Shown here piece by piece: positions 13,838 through 23,643 of a stretch of 64,000 nt of DNA (the first letter of the stretch is position 1; each line of letters opens with the position of its first letter). The notes beneath the pieces are model-generated. The model worked only from the letters and a program-made list of their open reading frames with translations, ran no database searches and was not told where the DNA came from. The stretch is taken from assembly GCF_002119685.1 (NCBI RefSeq), contig NZ_CP021108.1:1426001-1490000 (forward strand), written 5' to 3'. Made by a program: the position numbers and the translations under genes. Origin of the DNA: Bordetella genomosp. 8. Its GTDB lineage: Bacteria; Pseudomonadota; Gammaproteobacteria; Burkholderiales; Burkholderiaceae_B.

Positions 13838-14692
13838 ATGCTTGAACTAGTCCGCATCGACCCCGATCGCACTACCACGCCGGATACGTGGACCAATCCC
13901 GCCGCAGGCGGCCTCGTAGTCGGCTTGGCGCGAACCGCGGACGAAATCGAGGAAATCCAGCGCCTGCGCTTCCGTGTGTTCACGGAAGACATGGGCGCCG
14001 TGTTCCCCGACGCCCACGACGGCATAGACCAGGATCGCTTCGACGCCTGGTGCGAGCACGTCATGGTGCGCGAGCTGCACACCGGCCGTGTCGTCGGCAC
14101 CTATCGCCTCTTGACGCCGGAAAACGCCCGTGCGGCCGGCGGTTACTATTCCGAGTCGGAATTCGACCTGTCGGGCCTGGGCCCGGTGCGCGAACGGCTG
14201 GTGGAAGCCGGTCGCTCGTGCACCCATCCCGACTACCGCAACGGCGCGGTGATCATGCTGCTGTGGTCGGGTGTCGCGGAGGTCATGCGGCGCGGTGGCT
14301 ACGACTATCTGCTCGGCTGCGCCAGCGTCAGCCTGCGCGATGACGGCGTCACCGCGGCGGAAGTCTGGCGCGCGGTATCCGGCCATCTGGGCGACATCAC
14401 GGGGCCTCGCGTGCAGCCGCTGCACCGCTACCCGCTGGAAAAACTCAACAGCACCACGCTGCCGGCCCGCGTGCCGCCGCTGATCAAGGGCTACCTCAAG
14501 CTGGGCGCCAGGATCTGCGGCGAACCTGCCTGGGATCCCGACTTCAATGCGGCGGACTTTCCGGTCCTGCTGGAAATGAAGCGCATGGACGAACGGTATC
14601 GACGCCACTTCGGCCTGCCGTCGCTGGGGGATGAAGCGGAAGCGGTCGCCCCGGCGCAAGCCACTGGCGCCGCGGTACGCAAGGCGGCCTGA
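13838..14692 (+). CDS. GNAT-type N-acyltransferase, OlsB/hemolysin-like (COG3176)
   Basis: A 284-residue acyltransferase of the OlsB-like GNAT family, which transfers acyl chains from acyl carrier protein to an amino acid such as ornithine in aminolipid synthesis. Typical stretches are IQRLRFRVFTEDMGA, a VGTYRLLTPENA strand, and EAGRSCTHPDYRNGAVIMLLW with the acyl-donor loop. The start at 13838 has AGGAG eight bases upstream; a more upstream ATG at 13775 lacks a ribosome-binding site. No olsA-like partner is in the window, so the acceptor is unproven. The gene ends in a threefold 9-base repeat that gives three in-frame TGA codons. Confidence 0.75.
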   Translation: MLELVRIDPDRTTTPDTWTNPAAGGLVVGLARTADEIEEIQRLRFRVFTEDMGAVFPDAHDGIDQDRFDAWCEHVMVRELHTGRVVGTYRLLTPENARAAGGYYSESEFDLSGLGPVRERLVEAGRSCTHPDYRNGAVIMLLWSGVAEVMRRGGYDYLLGCASVSLRDDGVTAAEVWRAVSGHLGDITGPRVQPLHRYPLEKLNSTTLPARVPPLIKGYLKLGARICGEPAWDPDFNAADFPVLLEMKRMDERYRRHFGLPSLGDEAEAVAPAQATGAAVRKAA

Positions 14693-14724
14693 CGTACCTG
14701 ACGTACCTGACGCGCCCGATGCGG

Positions 14725-14750
14725 GCTGGAATTCGGGTCAGAATTCCAGC
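14725..14750. terminator. Bidirectional hairpin between the OlsB-like gene and ppx
   Basis: GCTGGAATTC and GAATTCCAGC form a perfect 10-pair stem around a six-base loop that contains the ppx stop codon. Both flanking genes converge on it. There is no long T run on the plus strand, so efficiency as an intrinsic terminator is uncertain. Confidence 0.5.
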
Positions 14751-16228
14751 AATTCGAAGGAAAAACCCACCTTGCGCCATTCCGATTCTTCGGCGCGCAA
14801 GGTGAAGTCGCTGAGCGGATGATCCGCCAGCCAGTCCTGGCGCACCCGTATCACGATCGAGTCGCCGCGCACCGAAACGGTCAGCGGCAGGGTGTCCAGG
14901 TCTTCGCGCCGGCGGAACAGCAGTACCGCCAACCGCAGGCACAGGATGGTCAGCCATTCTTCCCGGCTGCGCACCAGCGGTTCCAGCTTGGCGAGCTTGC
15001 CATGATGCCCCAGCGCCAGCAGGGCCAGCAGGCGCTGGTCGTCGCGCGAAAATCCCGGCATGTCGGCGTTGCCCAGCACATAGGCGGAATGCTTGTGATA
15101 GTCGTTGTGCGCGATCGACAGGCCGATCTCATGCAGGTCGGCGGCCCAGCCGAGGGCGTGCTCCAGTTCGCGGCGTTCGGAGCTGTCCTTGATGCCGGCT
15201 TCCTGGAACAGGGTCAGCGCGGCGCGGCGCACGCGCGCGGCCTGGTTGACGTCGATGTGGTAGCGCTTCATGAACTGCCGCACCGATTCGTCGCGCTTGT
15301 CATGCTGGTCGTCTCGGCCCAGCAGGTCGTACAGCACCCCAAGGCGCAGGGCGCCATCGCCGGTGTGCATGACGTCGATGTTCAGTTCGTCGAACAGGGC
15401 GCTCATGATCGCGAGCCCGCCGGGCAGCACGTCGGCGCGTTCGACCTTGATGCCGGGCAGTTCCGACGGGATGACGCGGCCCGAGCGGACGATGCGGTCC
15501 TTGAGCTTGTTCAGCCCGGCGCGCGTGATGCCCCGGTCGGAGAAGCCGCATTCGGTCAGGATGGCGTACAAGGCCTTGGCCGTGCCGGAGGAGCCGTAGG
15601 CTTCCTTCCAGCCCATCTTGCGGTACTGCTTGGCGATGACTTCGGCTTCGCGGCGGGCGGCCAGTTCGGCCAGTTTCATCTGATGGGCATCGACGACGCC
15701 GTCGCGGAAGAACTGGCGGCTGTAGCTGACGCAGCCCATGTACAGCGAGGACATCAGGCCGGGTTCGTAGGCCTTGCCGATGATGACTTCGGTGGATCCG
15801 CCGCCGATGTCGATCACCAGGCGCTTGTTGGGCGACGGGGGCAGGGTGTGGACCACGCCGGAGAAAATCAGGCGCGCTTCTTCCCGGCCGGCGATGACTT
15901 CGATGGGAAACCCCAGCGCCGCTTCCGCGCGGGGCAGGAATTCGGCCGTATTGCGCGCCACGCGGAAGGTATTGGTAGCCACGGCGCGCACGCGGCTGGG
16001 ATGGAAACTGCGCAGCCTTTCGCCGAAGCGTTCCAGCACTTCGATGGCGCGTTCCACGGCGTCCCGCGACAGGCGCTTGTCGGCGTCCAGGCCGGCGGCC
16101 AGGCGCACCGTTTCCTTCAGCCGGTCGATCTGGTAGATCTGCGCCGCGCCTTCCTGCTGGACGACGCGTCCTATGGACAGGCGGAAGCTGTTTGAACCCA
16201 GGTCGACGGCGGCCAGTAGATGATCCAT
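14738..16228 (-). CDS. ppx: Exopolyphosphatase (Ppx/GppA family)
   Basis: Releases orthophosphate from the ends of long-chain polyphosphate; GppA relatives hydrolyse pppGpp. 496 residues. The ASKHA-fold ATP/phosphate loops are AAVDLGSNSFRLSIG at residues 6-20 and VIDIGGGSTEVIIG near 139-152. A C-terminal HD-type domain follows (ALGWAADLHEIGLSIAHNDY and ALGHHGK). It is divergent from ppk, the polymerising enzyme; the shared intergenic region holds a PhoB box, so both may respond to phosphate starvation. Confidence 0.93.
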   Translation of the reverse strand: MDHLLAAVDLGSNSFRLSIGRVVQQEGAAQIYQIDRLKETVRLAAGLDADKRLSRDAVERAIEVLERFGERLRSFHPSRVRAVATNTFRVARNTAEFLPRAEAALGFPIEVIAGREEARLIFSGVVHTLPPSPNKRLVIDIGGGSTEVIIGKAYEPGLMSSLYMGCVSYSRQFFRDGVVDAHQMKLAELAARREAEVIAKQYRKMGWKEAYGSSGTAKALYAILTECGFSDRGITRAGLNKLKDRIVRSGRVIPSELPGIKVERADVLPGGLAIMSALFDELNIDVMHTGDGALRLGVLYDLLGRDDQHDKRDESVRQFMKRYHIDVNQAARVRRAALTLFQEAGIKDSSERRELEHALGWAADLHEIGLSIAHNDYHKHSAYVLGNADMPGFSRDDQRLLALLALGHHGKLAKLEPLVRSREEWLTILCLRLAVLLFRRREDLDTLPLTVSVRGDSIVIRVRQDWLADHPLSDFTLRAEESEWRKVGFSFELLEF

Positions 16229-16337
16229 GCGGCGGAAAGCGAGAAAGCGGGGGACGCGCCATTATAGAGAGCTGTGACTTGGCCCATGGTCGCATGGGGC
16301 GGAAATTCGGCGTAGCCTTGCAGGGTTGGATACCAAC

Positions 16338-16370
16338 TTGTCATGGAATGGTCATAAAACTGACGTAAAA
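16338..16370 (+). promoter_or_regulatory. PhoB box (three 11-base direct repeats) upstream of ppk
   Basis: TTGTCATGGAA, TGGTCATAAAA and CTGACGTAAAA are head-to-tail 11-base units, the spacing used by PhoB dimers. They resemble the consensus CTGTCATAAAT and its repeat. The array ends 40 bases before the ppk ATG and starts 110 bases from the divergent ppx start. Confidence 0.75.
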
Positions 16371-16410
16371 CCGCCCGCTGAAATCAAAAAATCAAAGATA
16401 CGGACTCCGA

Positions 16411-18495
16411 ATGACATCGAACGTGGCTTCTCCTCCCCTGTTCTTGAACCGGGAACTGTCACTGCTCAAGTTCAACGAGCGCGTCCTGGCCATGGCGGAA
16501 AACCCGGCGACGCCCTTGCTGGAACGGCTGCGCTATGTGTGCATCGTCAGCTCGAATCTGGACGAATTCTTTGAAATCCGTATTTCCAGTCTCAAGGAAC
16601 AGCAGCGCCAGACGCCCAATCTGGTGGGCGCGGACGGCCTGACGCCGGGCGAAGCCTATGCGCAGGTGCAGGCCGCCGCGCACATCCTGGTGGATCGCCA
16701 GTACGACCTGCTGAACGACGAGATACTGCCCCGGCTGCACGAGCACGGTATCGCGCTGCACCACGCGTCCGAATGGGACGAGGCGCAGCAGGCGTGGGCG
16801 CGCGAAACCTTCCATCGCGACGTCATGCCGCTGCTGACCCCGATCGGGCTGGATCCCGCGCATCCGTTCCCGCGCGTGTACAACAAGAGCCTGAACTTCA
16901 TCGTGGCCTTGCGCGGCGTCGACGCCTTCGGGCGCAAGGCCTCCATCGCCATCGTGCAGGCGCCGCGGGCGCTTCCGCGCCTGATCGCCATGCCGGAAGC
17001 GCTGTCCGGCCAGCCCAACGGCTACGTGCTGCTGACCTCGCTGATGCGGGCCTTCGTGGGAGAGCTGTTCCCCGGGCTGGAAATGCAGGGATGCTATCAA
17101 TGGCGCGTGACGCGCAACAGCGACCTGTTCGTCGACGAGGAAGAAGTCACCAACCTGCGGCAGGCGCTGCAGGGCGAGCTGTCGCAGCGCAATTTCGGTT
17201 CGGCCGTGCGGCTGGAGATCGACAAGCTGACGCCGCCGGAGCTGGAAACCTTCCTGCAGCGTGAGTTCTCGCTGTCCGCCACCGACACCTACCGCGTCAA
17301 TGGGCCGGTGAATCTGTCGCGGCTGATGCAGCTCTGCAATGTCCCCGATCAGCCGGGCCTGCTGTTTCCCGAATATCGGGCGCCCGTGCCGGCGCCCTTC
17401 AACCAGCCCGCCGTCGATCCCGCCACCCTGTTCGCGGCCATCGCCGCGGGCGACCGCTTGCTGCACCATCCCTATCAGTCCTTCCAGCCGGTGATCGACT
17501 TCCTGACCGCCGCGGCGCTGGATCCGGACGTGATGGCGATCAAGCAGACCATCTACCGTACCGGCGAGGACTCCGAGCTCATGCAGATCCTGCTGGCGGC
17601 AGCACGTGCCGGCAAGGAAGTGACGGTGGTCGTCGAGCTGATGGCGCGCTTCGACGAGCAGACCAATATCAACTGGGCGGCGCGGCTGGAAGAGGTCGGC
17701 GCCCATGTGGTGTACGGGGTGGTGGGCCACAAGACCCACGCCAAGATGGCCGTGGTCCTGCGGCGGGAGCAGGGGCGGCTGCGCCGCTACGCCCACCTGG
17801 GCACCGGCAATTACCACCCCCGCACCGCGCGGCTATATACGGATTTCGGCCTGCTGACGGCCGATCCGGCCATCTGCGAGGACATGGACAAGGTGTTCGC
17901 GCAGCTGACGGGGCTGGGCGCGCGCCGCGCGTTGAAGTCCCTGCTGCAGTCGCCGTTCACCTTGCACGAAAGCATGGTGGCGCTGATCCGCGCCGAGGCG
18001 CGGGCGGCGCGCGAAGGCCGCAAGGCCCGCATCATGGCCAAGATGAACTCGCTGCTGGAAACCGGCGTCATCGAGGAGCTTTACGAGGCCAGCCAGGCCG
18101 GGGTCAAGATCGACCTGATCGTGCGCGGGGTCTGCGCCCTGCGCGGCGGCGTCCGCGGCCTGTCGGAGAACATCCGGGTGCGGTCCATTGTCGGGCGCTT
18201 CCTGGAGCATTCGCGGGTGTTCTATTTCCATGCCGACGGCCAGGAAACGGTGTATCTGTCGTCCGCCGACTGGATGGACCGCAATTTCTTCCGCCGGGTG
18301 GAAATCGCCTTCCCCGTCCAGGACAAGGCCTTGAAAAAAAGGGTCATAGACGAGGCCTTTACCTATGCCTTGCGCGACAACCAGTTGGCCTGGCAGCAGC
18401 AGCCGGACGGCGACTACGTCCGCGTGCGCAGCCGCGCGGCGGCCTTCAACCTGCACGAGTACCTGATGGGCAAGCTCGGCAACGGGGCGGCGTGA
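16411..18495 (+). CDS. ppk: Polyphosphate kinase 1
   Basis: Reversibly polymerises the gamma-phosphate of ATP into polyphosphate. 694 residues, the usual Ppk1 length. The N-terminal domain begins LFLNRELSLLKFNERVLAMA. The two catalytic PLD-like domains carry the autophosphorylated histidine H469 (GTGNYHPRTARLYTD) and the second essential histidine H607 (FYFHADG). ppk lies between ppx and the pst operon and has a PhoB box in its promoter, so polyphosphate metabolism is tied to phosphate supply. Confidence 0.97.
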   Translation: MTSNVASPPLFLNRELSLLKFNERVLAMAENPATPLLERLRYVCIVSSNLDEFFEIRISSLKEQQRQTPNLVGADGLTPGEAYAQVQAAAHILVDRQYDLLNDEILPRLHEHGIALHHASEWDEAQQAWARETFHRDVMPLLTPIGLDPAHPFPRVYNKSLNFIVALRGVDAFGRKASIAIVQAPRALPRLIAMPEALSGQPNGYVLLTSLMRAFVGELFPGLEMQGCYQWRVTRNSDLFVDEEEVTNLRQALQGELSQRNFGSAVRLEIDKLTPPELETFLQREFSLSATDTYRVNGPVNLSRLMQLCNVPDQPGLLFPEYRAPVPAPFNQPAVDPATLFAAIAAGDRLLHHPYQSFQPVIDFLTAAALDPDVMAIKQTIYRTGEDSELMQILLAAARAGKEVTVVVELMARFDEQTNINWAARLEEVGAHVVYGVVGHKTHAKMAVVLRREQGRLRRYAHLGTGNYHPRTARLYTDFGLLTADPAICEDMDKVFAQLTGLGARRALKSLLQSPFTLHESMVALIRAEARAAREGRKARIMAKMNSLLETGVIEELYEASQAGVKIDLIVRGVCALRGGVRGLSENIRVRSIVGRFLEHSRVFYFHADGQETVYLSSADWMDRNFFRRVEIAFPVQDKALKKRVIDEAFTYALRDNQLAWQQQPDGDYVRVRSRAAAFNLHEYLMGKLGNGAA

Positions 18496-18512
18496 TTATC
18501 ACCCGGGTCAAA

Positions 18513-18556
18513 TTGTCGTGTGACCGGTATTTGACTGTCACTAGCTTGTCATTTTC
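18513..18556 (+). promoter_or_regulatory. PhoB box upstream of pstS
   Basis: CTGTCACTAGC at 18535-18545 and TTGTCATTTTC at 18546-18556 are two adjacent 11-base units very close to the PhoB consensus. A further unit, TTGTCGTGTGA, sits in register two units upstream at 18513-18523, with a degenerate unit between. The box ends 100 bases before the pstS ATG. Confidence 0.82.
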
Positions 18557-18656
18557 GGTGCTTAAGATGCCGGGCATGACGACATTGGGGCGGCAGGACT
18601 CACAGCAGTGCTGACCCGGCCCACGGTCATTTACCCCCGACGATAAGGAAATCCCA

Positions 18657-19691
18657 ATGCGTGTGTTCAAGCAGATCTCCCTGGGCATCGCCCTGAGCGC
18701 TGCGGTTTTCGCCGTGCAGGCCGCCGACATCACCGGTGCTGGCGCCTCCTTCCCGTACCCCGTCTACGCCAAGTGGGCGTCGGACTACAAGGCGGCCACG
18801 GGCACCGCGGTGAACTATCAATCCATCGGTTCGGGCGGCGGCCAGCAGCAGATCATCGCCAAGACCGTGGACTTCGGCGCGTCGGATGATCCGATGAGCG
18901 GTGCCGACCTGGACAAGAACGGCCTGCTGCAATTCCCGGCCGTGATCGGCGGCACGGTCGCCGTGGTGAACATCGACGGCATCCAGGCTGGCCAATTGAA
19001 GCTGTCCGGCCCGGTGCTGGCCGACATCTTCCAGGGCAAGATCAAGAAGTGGAACGACGCCCAGATTACGGCGATGAACCCCGACGTCAAGCTGCCGTCG
19101 GCCGACATCATCGTGGTGCACCGTTCGGACGGCTCGGGCACGACCTTCGGCTGGACCAACTACCTGTCCAAGGTGTCGGCCGACTGGAAGGCGCAAGTCG
19201 GTGAAGGCAAGGCCGTCAAGTGGCCCGTGGGCCAGGGCGGCAAGGGCAACGAAGGCGTGTCCGCCTACGTCGGCCAGCTGAAGAACTCCATCGGCTACGT
19301 CGAATACGCCTACGCCAAGCAGAACAAGCTGGCCTGGACGCAGCTGAAGAACGACGCCGGCAAGTTCGTGCAGCCCGAGCAGGCGGCCTTCGCCGCCGCC
19401 GCCGCCAATGCCGACTGGAAGAGCGCGCCCGGCATGGGCGTGGTGCTGACCAACGAGCCGGGCGACAAGTCCTGGCCCGTGACGTCGGCCACCTTCATCC
19501 TGGTGCACAAGTCCCAGGACAAGCCCGCCCAAGGCGAGGCCGTGCTGAAGTTCTTCGACTGGGCCTTCAAGAGCGGCCAGCAGTCCGCCACCGCGCTGGA
19601 CTACGTGCCCCTGCCCGACGCCGTGACGACGCAGATCCGCGCTTCGTGGAGCCAGATCAAGTCGGCTGACGGCAAGGCTGTCTGGAAGTAA
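18657..19691 (+). CDS. pstS: Phosphate ABC transporter periplasmic binding protein PstS
   Basis: High-affinity periplasmic phosphate receptor for the PstSCAB importer. 344 residues with a signal peptide (KQISLGIALSAAVFAVQA, cleavage near residue 23). Phosphate-binding signatures include ITGAGASFPYPVYAKW at the mature N-terminus, SIGSGGGQQQI, FGASDDPM and VHRSDGSGTTFGWTNYL. AAGGAA precedes the ATG. It is the first gene of pstSCAB and follows a strong PhoB box; a perfect hairpin after it probably keeps pstS mRNA more abundant than the downstream genes. Confidence 0.97.
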   Translation: MRVFKQISLGIALSAAVFAVQAADITGAGASFPYPVYAKWASDYKAATGTAVNYQSIGSGGGQQQIIAKTVDFGASDDPMSGADLDKNGLLQFPAVIGGTVAVVNIDGIQAGQLKLSGPVLADIFQGKIKKWNDAQITAMNPDVKLPSADIIVVHRSDGSGTTFGWTNYLSKVSADWKAQVGEGKAVKWPVGQGGKGNEGVSAYVGQLKNSIGYVEYAYAKQNKLAWTQLKNDAGKFVQPEQAAFAAAAANADWKSAPGMGVVLTNEPGDKSWPVTSATFILVHKSQDKPAQGEAVLKFFDWAFKSGQQSATALDYVPLPDAVTTQIRASWSQIKSADGKAVWK

Positions 19692-19703
19692 AGCGGTTCC
19701 CCG

Positions 19704-19733
19704 AAAGGCCCGGGCACTGTCGCCCGGGCCTTT
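19704..19733 (+). terminator. Intergenic hairpin between pstS and pstC
   Basis: AAAGGCCCGGGC and GCCCGGGCCTTT form a perfect 12-pair stem with a six-base loop. The T run after it is short. It probably acts as a partial terminator or mRNA stabiliser, giving more binding protein than permease. Confidence 0.65.
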
Positions 19734-19757
19734 GTCCCCCCCAAGGAAAGCCCATCC

Positions 19758-20774
19758 ATGAGCGCGGTAGTGGATAATAATGTGCCGATTCCGCACGAAG
19801 CGGAAGTCTCCGCACTACACGGCACACCCTCCCCAATGAAGCAAAACAACAACGCGCTGATGGATGCGCTGTTCAGGAACCTGACGCGTCTGTTCGCCTT
19901 CCTGGTATTCAGCCTGCTGGCGGCGGTACTGATTTCCTTGATCTACGGCAGCCGCGAGACCCTGTCCCAATACGGGCTGTCGTTTCTCTTCACCAATGAC
20001 TGGGATCCGGTCAAGCGCAACTTCGGCGCCGTGGTGCCTATCTACGGCACGCTGGCGACGTCCATCATCGCGCTGCTGATCGCCGTGCCGGTCTCGTTCG
20101 GCATCGCCATCTTCCTGACCGAGCTGTCGCCCACCTGGCTGCGCCGTCCTTTGGGTACGGCCATCGAAATGCTGGCGGCGATCCCGTCCATCATCTACGG
20201 CATGTGGGGCCTGTTCGTCTTCGTGCCGGTGTTCCAGCAGTACGTGCAGCCCACCCTGATCGATGTGCTGGGCAGCATTCCGCTGATCGGCGGCTGGTTC
20301 GCCGGCCCGCCGTTCGGCATCGGCATCTTCACCGCCGGACTGATCTTGTCCATCATGATCATTCCCTTCATCACGGCCGTCATGCGCGACGTGTTCGAGC
20401 TGGTGCCGCCGATGCTGAAGGAGTCCGCCTACGGCCTGGGCAGCACCACCTGGGAAGTCATGTGGAAGGTGGTCCTGCCGTTCACCAAGTCCGGCGTCAT
20501 CGGCGGCGTCATGCTGGGGCTGGGCCGGGCGCTGGGCGAAACCATGGCGGTGACCTTCGTCATCGGGAATTCGTTCTCGTTGAACAGTTCGCTGTTTTCG
20601 CCCGGCAACTCCATCGCTTCCGCGCTGGCCAACGAGTTCAACGAAGCGGGCGGCATACAGAAGTCCGCGCTGCTGGAACTGGGCCTGGTGCTGTTCATCA
20701 TCACTACCATCGTCCTCGCGCTGTCGAAGCTGCTGCTGGTTCGGCTGTCGCTGCAGGAAGGCAAGAAAAACTGA
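19758..20774 (+). CDS. pstC: Phosphate ABC transporter permease PstC
   Basis: One of two membrane subunits of the Pst importer. 338 residues with about six hydrophobic segments after a ~45-residue cytoplasmic N-terminus. The permease EAA-type loop is visible as [25 protein letters not shown] near residues 215-240. It is the second gene of pstSCAB; pstA follows after 17 bases. Confidence 0.95.
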   Translation: MSAVVDNNVPIPHEAEVSALHGTPSPMKQNNNALMDALFRNLTRLFAFLVFSLLAAVLISLIYGSRETLSQYGLSFLFTNDWDPVKRNFGAVVPIYGTLATSIIALLIAVPVSFGIAIFLTELSPTWLRRPLGTAIEMLAAIPSIIYGMWGLFVFVPVFQQYVQPTLIDVLGSIPLIGGWFAGPPFGIGIFTAGLILSIMIIPFITAVMRDVFELVPPMLKESAYGLGSTTWEVMWKVVLPFTKSGVIGGVMLGLGRALGETMAVTFVIGNSFSLNSSLFSPGNSIASALANEFNEAGGIQKSALLELGLVLFIITTIVLALSKLLLVRLSLQEGKKN

Positions 20775-20791
20775 GGCGTCCGGAAATCGTC

Positions 20792-21649
20792 ATGGCCGTA
20801 TCCGTCATCAATATGCAGAACGCCATCTACCGGCGCCGCAGTGTCGTCAACAAGGTCATGCTGACCCTGTCGATGGCGGCGCTGGTGTTCGGCCTGTTCT
20901 GGCTGTTCTGGATCATCGTCACGCTGCTGGTGAAGGGCGGCGCCGCGATCTCGTTCACGTTGTTCACCGAAATCACGCCGCCGCCGGGACAGGCGGGCGG
21001 GCTGATCAACGCCATCACCGGCAGCCTGCTGATGGTCGGCGTGGGCACCCTGATCGGCACGCCGGTCGGCATCCTGGCCGGCACCTACCTGGCCGAATAT
21101 GGCCGCAGCGGATGGCTGGCGCCCGCCACGCGCTTCCTGAACGACGTGCTGCTGTCGGCGCCGTCCATCATCATCGGCCTGTTCATCTATGCCGTGTACG
21201 TCGCCCAGGTAGGCCACTACTCGGGCTGGGCGGGCTCGCTGGCGCTGGCCATCCTGGTGGTGCCGGTGGTGGTCCGCACGACCGACAACATGTTGCTGCT
21301 GGTGCCGAACGGCCTGCGCGAAGCCACCGCCGCGTTGGGCTGCCCCAAGTGGCGCATGATCACCATGGTGTGCTATCGCGCCGCTCGGTCGGGCATCATG
21401 ACCGGCGTGCTGCTGGCCATCGCCCGCATCTCCGGCGAAACCGCGCCGCTGCTGTTCACCGCGCTTTCCAACCAGTTCATGTCGCTGAACATGAACGCAC
21501 CCATGGCCAACCTGCCGGTAGTGATCTACCAGTTCGCGGCCAGCCCGTTCAAGGAATGGAACAACCTGGCCTGGGCCGGCGCCGGCTTGATCACCCTGGT
21601 CGTCCTGGCGATCAACATCGTCGCCCGCAACATGTTCCGCAAGTCCTGA
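20792..21649 (+). CDS. pstA: Phosphate ABC transporter permease PstA
   Basis: Second membrane subunit of the Pst importer, 285 residues and about six transmembrane segments. The cytoplasmic EAA loop that docks on PstB is visible as [19 protein letters not shown]. The start at 20792 ([21 protein letters not shown]) gives a normal PstA N-terminus; longer in-frame extensions would overlap most of pstC. Confidence 0.95.
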   Translation: MAVSVINMQNAIYRRRSVVNKVMLTLSMAALVFGLFWLFWIIVTLLVKGGAAISFTLFTEITPPPGQAGGLINAITGSLLMVGVGTLIGTPVGILAGTYLAEYGRSGWLAPATRFLNDVLLSAPSIIIGLFIYAVYVAQVGHYSGWAGSLALAILVVPVVVRTTDNMLLLVPNGLREATAALGCPKWRMITMVCYRAARSGIMTGVLLAIARISGETAPLLFTALSNQFMSLNMNAPMANLPVVIYQFAASPFKEWNNLAWAGAGLITLVVLAINIVARNMFRKS

Positions 21650-21702
21650 CCCGACCGACCTGATCCGCCGCTCGCGCCGCTGGCGCGGCCTTGGGAAACA
21701 AT

Positions 21703-22479
21703 ATGGAAAACACCGCACAATCCACCACCTCGAAGCTCGAGGTCAAGAACCTGAACTTCTACTACGGCAAGTTCCACGCGATCCGCAACGTGAACATGTC
21801 GATCCGGGAAAAGAAGGTCACCGCCTTCATCGGCCCGTCGGGCTGCGGCAAGTCGACGCTGCTGCGCACGTTCAACCGCATGTTCGAGCTGTATCCCGGC
21901 CAGCGCGCGGAAGGCGAAATCCTGCTGGACGGCGAGAACCTGCTGACCACCAAGACGGATATCTCGCTCATCCGCGCCAAGGTCGGCATGGTGTTCCAGA
22001 AGCCGACGCCGTTCCCCATGAGCATCTACGACAACATTGCCTTCGGCGTGCGCCTGTTCGAGCGCCTGAGCAAGGGCGAAATGGACGAGCGCGTGGAATG
22101 GGCGCTGACCAAGGCCGCCCTGTGGAACGAGGTCAAGGACAAGATCCATCAAAGCGGCAACAGTTTGTCCGGCGGCCAGCAGCAGCGCCTGTGCATCGCG
22201 CGCGGCGTCGCCATCAAACCCGAGGTGCTGTTGCTGGACGAGCCGTGCTCGGCGCTGGATCCGATTTCCACCGCCAAGATCGAGGAACTGATCGCCGAAC
22301 TCAAGAACGAGTACACGGTGGTGATCGTGACGCACAACATGCAGCAGGCGGCCCGCTGCTCGGACTACACCGCCTACATGTACCTGGGCGAATTGATGGA
22401 ATTCGGCGATACCGACCAGATCTTCGTCAAGCCGCGCCGCAAGGAAACGGAAGACTACATCACCGGCCGCTTCGGCTGA
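21703..22479 (+). CDS. pstB: Phosphate ABC transporter ATP-binding protein PstB
   Basis: ATPase subunit of the Pst importer, 258 residues. Walker A is GPSGCGKST near residue 43, the signature is LSGGQQQR, and Walker B is [12 protein letters not shown], followed by the switch histidine in [16 protein letters not shown] 21703 is preferred over an in-frame TTG at 21691. Unlike many pst operons, no phoU follows; a terminator comes instead, so PhoU and PhoBR must be encoded elsewhere. Confidence 0.96.
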   Translation: MENTAQSTTSKLEVKNLNFYYGKFHAIRNVNMSIREKKVTAFIGPSGCGKSTLLRTFNRMFELYPGQRAEGEILLDGENLLTTKTDISLIRAKVGMVFQKPTPFPMSIYDNIAFGVRLFERLSKGEMDERVEWALTKAALWNEVKDKIHQSGNSLSGGQQQRLCIARGVAIKPEVLLLDEPCSALDPISTAKIEELIAELKNEYTVVIVTHNMQQAARCSDYTAYMYLGELMEFGDTDQIFVKPRRKETEDYITGRFG

Positions 22480-22497
22480 GTCCCCGCCTCCCGCAAT

Positions 22498-22525
22498 GCA
22501 AGGGGCCGCCTTCGCGGCCCTTTGC
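22498..22525 (+). terminator. Terminator of the pst operon
   Basis: GCAAGGGGCCGC and GCGGCCCTTTGC pair around a CTTC loop just after the pstB stop. The stem itself supplies the short T tract. It marks the end of pstSCAB. Confidence 0.7.
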
Positions 22526-22698
22526 GTTTGGCGCCCAGGACGCGTGTCGTGCACGTGCGGGCGTTTTGATGCGTGGGTTTGCGCCACCGTACCAGAATTG
22601 GTCCGCCGCTATACAATCCGCACACCGCGGGGCGGCGGCGTCCGTCCGCGCCGGGCCGGCCTGGAATCGCGCGGCCGCTGGGAGACAGGAGTCATTGA

Positions 22699-23643
22699 AT
22701 GCGCTGGCGCTATGAAGATATAGGAAAACGGGTAAAGGCCTTCCGCATGGCGTCGGGCCTGAGCGCCGACGAGGTCGCCCAGAAAATCGGGATCTCGCGC
22801 ACCGCGCTCTACCGTGTGGAAAAGGGCGAGATCGCCAAGGTCGACACGCTGGAGCGCCTGTCGGACCTGCTGGATGTCTCCATGCCGACGCTGCTGGGCG
22901 TAGGCATCGAATACATGGCCTCGGCGGTCAGCTATTTCGAGCGCACGCGGCAACTGGAAGAAGGCGCCGACCAGATCATCGTGCTGGCGGGGCCTGTTTC
23001 CTTCCTGCTGGCGTCCGACGAGTTCAACGGCAACCTGGAACAGGTGCTGCGCGAGAGCGTCCCGGAAGACGCGCCGCGCCGCAAGCGTACGCTGGCGGAT
23101 ATCGACCTGATCATGGAGATCCTGCGTGAGCGCAAGCGCACCTATATGCGGCGGCGTCCCAGCATCGTCAACCTGATCTCGGCCGAGCAGATCAAGCGTT
23201 TCCTGAACGGTGGACTGCTGGGGCGGGGAGATCTGCCCGAGAAAACCTTGCAGGAACGGCACGCGGCCACCCGCGCGGAAATCGAACACCTGGCCGGCTT
23301 GATCGAGGCCGACAACCTGGGCGTGCAGGTCGGGATCGTCACGGATACCCTGCCGCTGAACGGATTCCAGATATTCCGCCAGGCGGAGCGCAGTACGCTC
23401 ACCATCAGTCCTTTCCGCCTGGGCGCGCAGCCCAATATCCGGGTGGGCGTGGCGATGTTGACCTCGGCGCCCGAGGCGCTGAAGCTGCATGACCAGATCG
23501 TCAAGGACGCGTGGAAGACGGCGCTGAAGGGGAGTGCCGCGGTGGACTATCTGCGTGCCTTGCTGGATGCCGACCCGGCCGGGCCGGGGCGCGCCGCGAA
23601 GGATGGCGTATCGAGCGCGTCCGCCAAAGCCAACAGGCGCTAG
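22699..23643 (+). CDS. XRE-family helix-turn-helix transcriptional regulator
   Basis: A 314-residue DNA-binding regulator. The N-terminal Cro/C1-type HTH covers about residues 6-62 (IGKRVKAFRMASGLSADEVA, then IGISRTALYRVEKGEIAKVD). The ~250-residue C-terminal part is not a domain I can name; it may bind a ligand. Its target is unknown. It converges on the class II aldolase gene, and the two stop codons share a CTAG palindrome, so the coding regions overlap by 4 bases. Confidence 0.82.
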   Translation: MRWRYEDIGKRVKAFRMASGLSADEVAQKIGISRTALYRVEKGEIAKVDTLERLSDLLDVSMPTLLGVGIEYMASAVSYFERTRQLEEGADQIIVLAGPVSFLLASDEFNGNLEQVLRESVPEDAPRRKRTLADIDLIMEILRERKRTYMRRRPSIVNLISAEQIKRFLNGGLLGRGDLPEKTLQERHAATRAEIEHLAGLIEADNLGVQVGIVTDTLPLNGFQIFRQAERSTLTISPFRLGAQPNIRVGVAMLTSAPEALKLHDQIVKDAWKTALKGSAAVDYLRALLDADPAGPGRAAKDGVSSASAKANRR

